Source: an uncultured Clostridium sp. (GTDB taxonomy: Bacteria; Bacillota; Clostridia; Lachnospirales; Lachnospiraceae). Taken from it: 64,000 bases of DNA. Where the stretch lies: assembly GCA_900549235.1 (NCBI GenBank), contig URNT01000019.1, forward strand, positions 1-64,000, read 5' to 3'. Position numbers and translations under genes: made by a program. A model generated the notes under the pieces. That model had not been told where the DNA came from, searched no databases, and saw only the letters and a list, made by a program, of their open reading frames with translations. This document shows positions 60,625 to 64,000 of the stretch, in pieces (position 1 is the first letter of the stretch; the number at the start of each line of letters is the position of its first letter).

Positions 60625-62292
60625 CTATTTCTCCAGATTCTTCCAACGGAAGTTAGGAATCACATCCGACCATTTTTCAATACCAATGATCTCTTTTGCA
60701 AACTCAGACGCCTCCAGAGTCGCGTCCTTTTTATCAATATCCCTAAATACCTGCCACAGCTTCTTGCGCTTTGTGGCCGCAATCTCGTTGGGCTTTGACA
60801 TATCGCACTCCCACATACCAAATTTAAGGCCGGTATTGACCTCCGCCGGGGCGTCTACCTGACGGCTCAGGATGTAGGCGTCAATATATGGATTGCTGTC
60901 TACCAGATAGTAGGAATAAGCATAGGCCGCCGCCTGGATCTCCGGCACGTCGCCTCTTGTGGCGCTGTAGGAGGTGAAGCCCTGCTCTGTCAGGATAATG
61001 TGGCGCACATGGCCGGAAGGAGTCTTTAAGGTCTCCTGGGAAAAATAATCGGTCAGTATATCCAGGTTGGCAAAATTGATCACCGGTGAGTTATAATCCC
61101 TTGTTACAAGGCCGGTATTGGCATCATCCCAGAACTCCGGCTCTGCAAGTGGATGCGGATACGGATGATAAGCCAGTCCCCAGTCCATCTGCCCCTCTGT
61201 GTTGGCGATGGAATTAAAGCTGTCTACAATATCCTTGCCCTTGTAGTTAAGGCCGTTGTCCTGGTTCTCATAAGGCAGTCCCCACCAGTAGGCCAGTGAG
61301 AAATACACCCGGTCATTGGCACTGGTGCTCTTGATGGCCGTATAGAAGATACGGAAGGCTTTCTGATAAGCCCGCACATAATTAGTCAGATCCGTCGGCC
61401 CCATATAGTTCCATACCTGGCAGTTGATCTCATTGCCGATAATCCAGTTGGAGATCTTTCCATGAGAAGGATCGGAGCCGTTGTAATGCTCCGCAAGGAA
61501 AGAGGCAATGGCCCTGGTCTGCTTAAAACCCTCCTCGGTGGCACCGTTGAACATATAGTAATAGGCACTGGAGGTCTTTTGAGTGTTCGGATAGATCAGA
61601 TCCGGCGCATTGTCATTCCAGTCATTGAGGATGATAGCCGTTACGGTCATGCCCTTATTGGACAGGGCGCTGATGGTAGCGTCATAGGAGTCCACCACTG
61701 CCTTGTTAAAATGGTATACCTGGCCGTCATATTCATACTCAATGCCCGGCCCCATAAACTGGGAAAATGCAATATTGGTGGCAACATGCTTCACCCCCAG
61801 GTCAAAGGCATCACTGAGCATATTGATCTCGATGTTCAGCCCCTTCTTAGTCAGGGGATCGTTAAACTCCGCCTGATTGGGAGCCAACACCTCCGGGTTT
61901 GTAATATAATGAGGGCTGCTGATCTCCTTATACTGAGTCCCGTCATAAACAGCCAGTACAAAGCGGCTGTAGAGCCTGTCCTCAGCCGTTCCCCGGTTTA
62001 AGGGTACCGTTACCGTCCCACTGCCTCCGATAGATGCCTTTCCCACCGGATCTGTACGCCCCTCAAGGGAATCCTCGTAGGGTTTAAGTTCAAATACATA
62101 CACCTGTCCGTCCGTACCTGCCCCATCCCCGGAGCTGGTAAACTGAATGGACACCTGGCTTTTATCCGCGCCTACAGTACAGGAGGATATGGTTCCTGTC
62201 TCCGACGCCGCAAAGGCCGTTCCCGCGCACAGGACGCTCAAAACCAGCCCTGCTGCCGCCCCCAGTAATCTGTTTCGTATTTTTAGTTTCAT
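60625..62292 (-). CDS. Secreted DUF5722 glycoside-hydrolase-like protein
   Basis: The 555-residue protein has a Sec signal peptide (cleavage near AFA-A, residue 29), an N-terminal beta domain of about 100 residues and a TIM-barrel-like part. It carries SNWIIGNEINCQVW (Glu288) and HIILTEQGFTS (Glu436), spaced and placed like the acid/base and nucleophile of clan GH-A enzymes. No biochemical function of DUF5722 is known to me. It ends in its own terminator ahead of nanE, so it need not belong to the sialic-acid pathway, though it could release glycans for it. Confidence 0.8.
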   Translation of the reverse strand: MKLKIRNRLLGAAAGLVLSVLCAGTAFAASETGTISSCTVGADKSQVSIQFTSSGDGAGTDGQVYVFELKPYEDSLEGRTDPVGKASIGGSGTVTVPLNRGTAEDRLYSRFVLAVYDGTQYKEISSPHYITNPEVLAPNQAEFNDPLTKKGLNIEINMLSDAFDLGVKHVATNIAFSQFMGPGIEYEYDGQVYHFNKAVVDSYDATISALSNKGMTVTAIILNDWNDNAPDLIYPNTQKTSSAYYYMFNGATEEGFKQTRAIASFLAEHYNGSDPSHGKISNWIIGNEINCQVWNYMGPTDLTNYVRAYQKAFRIFYTAIKSTSANDRVYFSLAYWWGLPYENQDNGLNYKGKDIVDSFNSIANTEGQMDWGLAYHPYPHPLAEPEFWDDANTGLVTRDYNSPVINFANLDILTDYFSQETLKTPSGHVRHIILTEQGFTSYSATRGDVPEIQAAAYAYSYYLVDSNPYIDAYILSRQVDAPAEVNTGLKFGMWECDMSKPNEIAATKRKKLWQVFRDIDKKDATLEASEFAKEIIGIEKWSDVIPNFRWKNLEK

Positions 62293-62410
62293 TATTTATG
62301 CCTCCTTTTACAAAAAACGGGTACGTTACCATAATATATGAAACAGCTTACGTTTTCAATTAACTTTTTATTACAGCTATCTTACGATAGGCAAAGTCTC
62401 CGTCCTGTGC

Positions 62411-62416
62411 TATACT
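62411..62416 (+). promoter_or_regulatory. Extended -10 element of the acyltransferase gene
   Basis: TGTGC-TATACT-GG repeats the sequence found before the subtilase gene; a TAGGCA (62388-62393) 17 bp upstream is a weak -35. Confidence 0.45.
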
Positions 62417-62467
62417 GGTTTATATTCGGCTCTGCCCGATCAAACCAGACGAAAAAGGAGATTTCTT

Positions 62468-63511
62468 ATGGATAAGCCTGCAAGCAGACGCATTTTTGCC
62501 TTCGATTTTATACGGATCCTGGCTATGCTTATGATCATCGTGTTTCATTACAATGCCTTTCTCATCGATTACCAGATCGAAGCCCCGCCCCTTTTATTCA
62601 TCCAGTACGCCAACGGCACCATGGGACATATCGGCGTGTCCCTGTTCTTCATCCTCTCAGGAGCTTCTCTTATGTACTCCTGCCGCAAAGGCCTTGTACT
62701 GAAAGACTATTTAAGGAAGCGGTTCCTGTCCATCTATCCGGTGTACTGGATCACCTACGCCGCCTTCTTCACCCATTTTTACATTATCAACCGGCTTCCC
62801 ATGGCCATTTCCAGAAAAACCCTGCTTTTATCCTTCCTGGGGATGGACGGCTACCTGTATTACAAAATTCCCTGCTACTACCTCATAGGAGAATGGTTTG
62901 TGGGCTGCATTGTGATCCTGTACCTTATATTTCCCCTGCTCCGCAGGCTGGTATTAAAAGCACCAGCAGCCACAGCCCTGGTCTGCGGCCTGCTCTACCT
63001 GCCATATGTGCGCTTTTATCCCTTTGAAATGGAGATCGCCCGCTTTTTCCTTACCAGAGTGCCGGAGCTTTTATTCGGAATGTACCTTTCCGCCTATTTT
63101 TATAAGGACACCTCCGAAGGGATCCCCCGCCTTACCTGGAAAATGGGCCTTCCTGCCCTGGCGGCTCTTCTTGTGGTATTTTATGTAAGGCTCCCGCTTT
63201 CCGAGCCTTACATCATTCTGTGGACCGGCATTTCCGCCTTTTTATTCCTGGGCTGGATCTCTCGGTTCTTTGAGTGGAAGTGGCTCCTTGCCCCCTGCAA
63301 GCTCCTGTCCGGCGCGTCCTTTGCCATCTTCCTGGTGCATCATGTGCTTATGGGACCTCTCATCAGCCCGGAAGCCGGGAGGACACTGACCCAGCTTCAG
63401 AACTACGGGCTTTTCTTCCGGTACTTCGTATTTACCTGCATCGCAGGCTTTATCTTCTACGGCCTGTCCCAGTGGGCGATCCGACTTCTTTATAAATTTT
63501 TTTCAAAGTAA
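62468..63511 (+). CDS. Acyltransferase-3 family membrane protein
   Basis: The 347-residue protein has about ten TM helices and the family features: an N-terminal FAFDFIRILAMLMIIVFHYN with the essential His, GVSLFFILSGASLMYS and the RFLSIYPVYW arginine loop. Relatives O-acetylate cell-wall or surface polysaccharides. ATG 62468 follows AAAAAGGAG. Acceptor unknown. The 3' end overlaps the convergent YitT-type gene. Confidence 0.92.
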   Translation: MDKPASRRIFAFDFIRILAMLMIIVFHYNAFLIDYQIEAPPLLFIQYANGTMGHIGVSLFFILSGASLMYSCRKGLVLKDYLRKRFLSIYPVYWITYAAFFTHFYIINRLPMAISRKTLLLSFLGMDGYLYYKIPCYYLIGEWFVGCIVILYLIFPLLRRLVLKAPAATALVCGLLYLPYVRFYPFEMEIARFFLTRVPELLFGMYLSAYFYKDTSEGIPRLTWKMGLPALAALLVVFYVRLPLSEPYIILWTGISAFLFLGWISRFFEWKWLLAPCKLLSGASFAIFLVHHVLMGPLISPEAGRTLTQLQNYGLFFRYFVFTCIAGFIFYGLSQWAIRLLYKFFSK

Positions 63512-64000
63512 AGCCGCGTCCCCTCACTTCATTGATCTGATTGATCACCATAAATGCCTCCGGATCCTCATCCATCACAAGACGGCTGAGGGCCGGCAGG
63601 TCCCGTCTTGCGATTACTGCCAGAATCAGCTCCTGCTCCTTATGAAGATACCCGGTTTCCATATGGAGCAGTGAGGTGCCGCAGTCGATCCGCTGTCCGA
63701 TCAGCTGATTGATCCTCTTATAATGCTCACTGATGATCTTCACCTGGATCCGGCTGTCTCCCGCCATCAGCACCTTGTTAAGCACAATGGTATAAGTAAC
63801 GATCAGAAGAATCCCATACAATATGGAATACATATCAGACACCATCACCTGAAGCCCCAGGATCACGCAGTCGATCAGGTAAAGAGTCATGGACACATTC
63901 AGCCCCAGCTTCTTTTTAAGGATCAGGCAGGGAATATCCACCCCTCCCGTAGAGGCTCCGGCCCGCATCACGATACCGATCCCCCCTCCGATCAGGATAC
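63450..64000 (-). CDS. YitT/DUF2179 family membrane protein, 5' end outside the window
   Basis: The reading frame is open to the window edge. The visible part has an early GASTGGVDIPCLILKKK glycine loop, TM helices (YLIDCVILGLQVMVSDMYSI, YGILLIVTYTIVL) and a C-terminal DUF2179 domain (IISEHYKRINQLIGQRIDCG, GYLHKEQELILAVIARRDL, DPEAFMVINQINEVRGRGF). Function of the family is not established. Overlap with the acyltransferase end is 62 bp. Confidence 0.88.
   Translation of the reverse strand, partial: ILIGGGIGIVMRAGASTGGVDIPCLILKKKLGLNVSMTLYLIDCVILGLQVMVSDMYSILYGILLIVTYTIVLNKVLMAGDSRIQVKIISEHYKRINQLIGQRIDCGTSLLHMETGYLHKEQELILAVIARRDLPALSRLVMDEDPEAFMVINQINEVRGRGFTLKKIYKEVGSPTGTGRRR

Overview
The window looks like part of a chromosome from an anaerobic, saccharolytic Bacillota of the Clostridia, most likely a gut Lachnospiraceae. 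Shine-Dalgarno sites are strong (AGGAGG), promoters are sigma-A-like, and the genes belong to families typical of that group: a class C CBS-pyrophosphatase, a Na+-pumping biotin decarboxylase, CUT1 sugar ABC systems without their own ATPase, and choline-binding-type cell-wall repeats. No rRNA, tRNA, CRISPR array or intact insertion sequence was seen. These assignments rest on reading translations and motifs by eye; no database search was run.

Layout. 1-3.4 kb is AT-rich and looks like a decayed mobilizable element: a DnaA-like AAA+ fragment, a minimal relaxase with its ribbon-helix-helix partner, an excisionase interrupted by an in-frame TAG, and a DUF4143 ATPase. 3.8-9.9 kb is one minus-strand amino-sugar operon: an RpiR regulator, a double GNAT acetyltransferase, a PIG-L-type deacetylase homologue lacking the usual catalytic Asp, MurQ, and a mannose-family PTS (IIB, IIC, IID, IIA). 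10.3-13.7 kb holds an orphan MazF, the nucleoside genes deoD-deoB and a divergent Crp/Fnr regulator. 13.9-24.1 kb is mostly housekeeping: a frameshifted small gene, a class A penicillin-binding protein, NUDIX, an M24 peptidase, a P-loop kinase, a flavin reductase, CBS-PPase, and PII with Amt. 24.1-25.3 kb holds a DUF3800 gene behind a strong promoter and a hairpin/terminator leader, then the structured leader region of amt. 25.3-35 kb carries a cell-wall-binding protein, a GNAT, the alpha-glucan genes malQ and glgP with an AraC regulator, a secreted subtilase and a MATE pump.

35.2-43.7 kb is a C4-dicarboxylate module: an SLC13-type carrier, a two-subunit fumarase/tartrate dehydratase, and a five-gene Na+-decarboxylase operon that unusually holds both an OadA-type and an MmdA-type carboxyltransferase with one biotin carrier and one membrane pump. 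lysC and two GntR/FCD regulators follow.

46.5-62.3 kb is a large sialic-acid locus on the minus strand: two CUT1 ABC systems, a NanA-like lyase, a YhcH/NanQ protein, two tandem Gfo/Idh/MocA oxidoreductases resembling the enzyme that recycles 2,7-anhydro-Neu5Ac, AraC and RpiR regulators, a ROK kinase, NanE, and a secreted DUF5722 glycosidase-like protein. No sialidase is present, which suggests scavenging of free sialic acid or anhydro-sialic acid. The window ends with an acyltransferase-3 membrane protein and a YitT-family gene cut by the window edge.

The most unusual signals are the DUF3800 leader RNA, the hairpins before amt and before the MATE gene, the PIG-L variant inside a MurQ/PTS operon, the double-oxidoreductase sialic-acid locus, and the hybrid transcarboxylase/Na+ pump.
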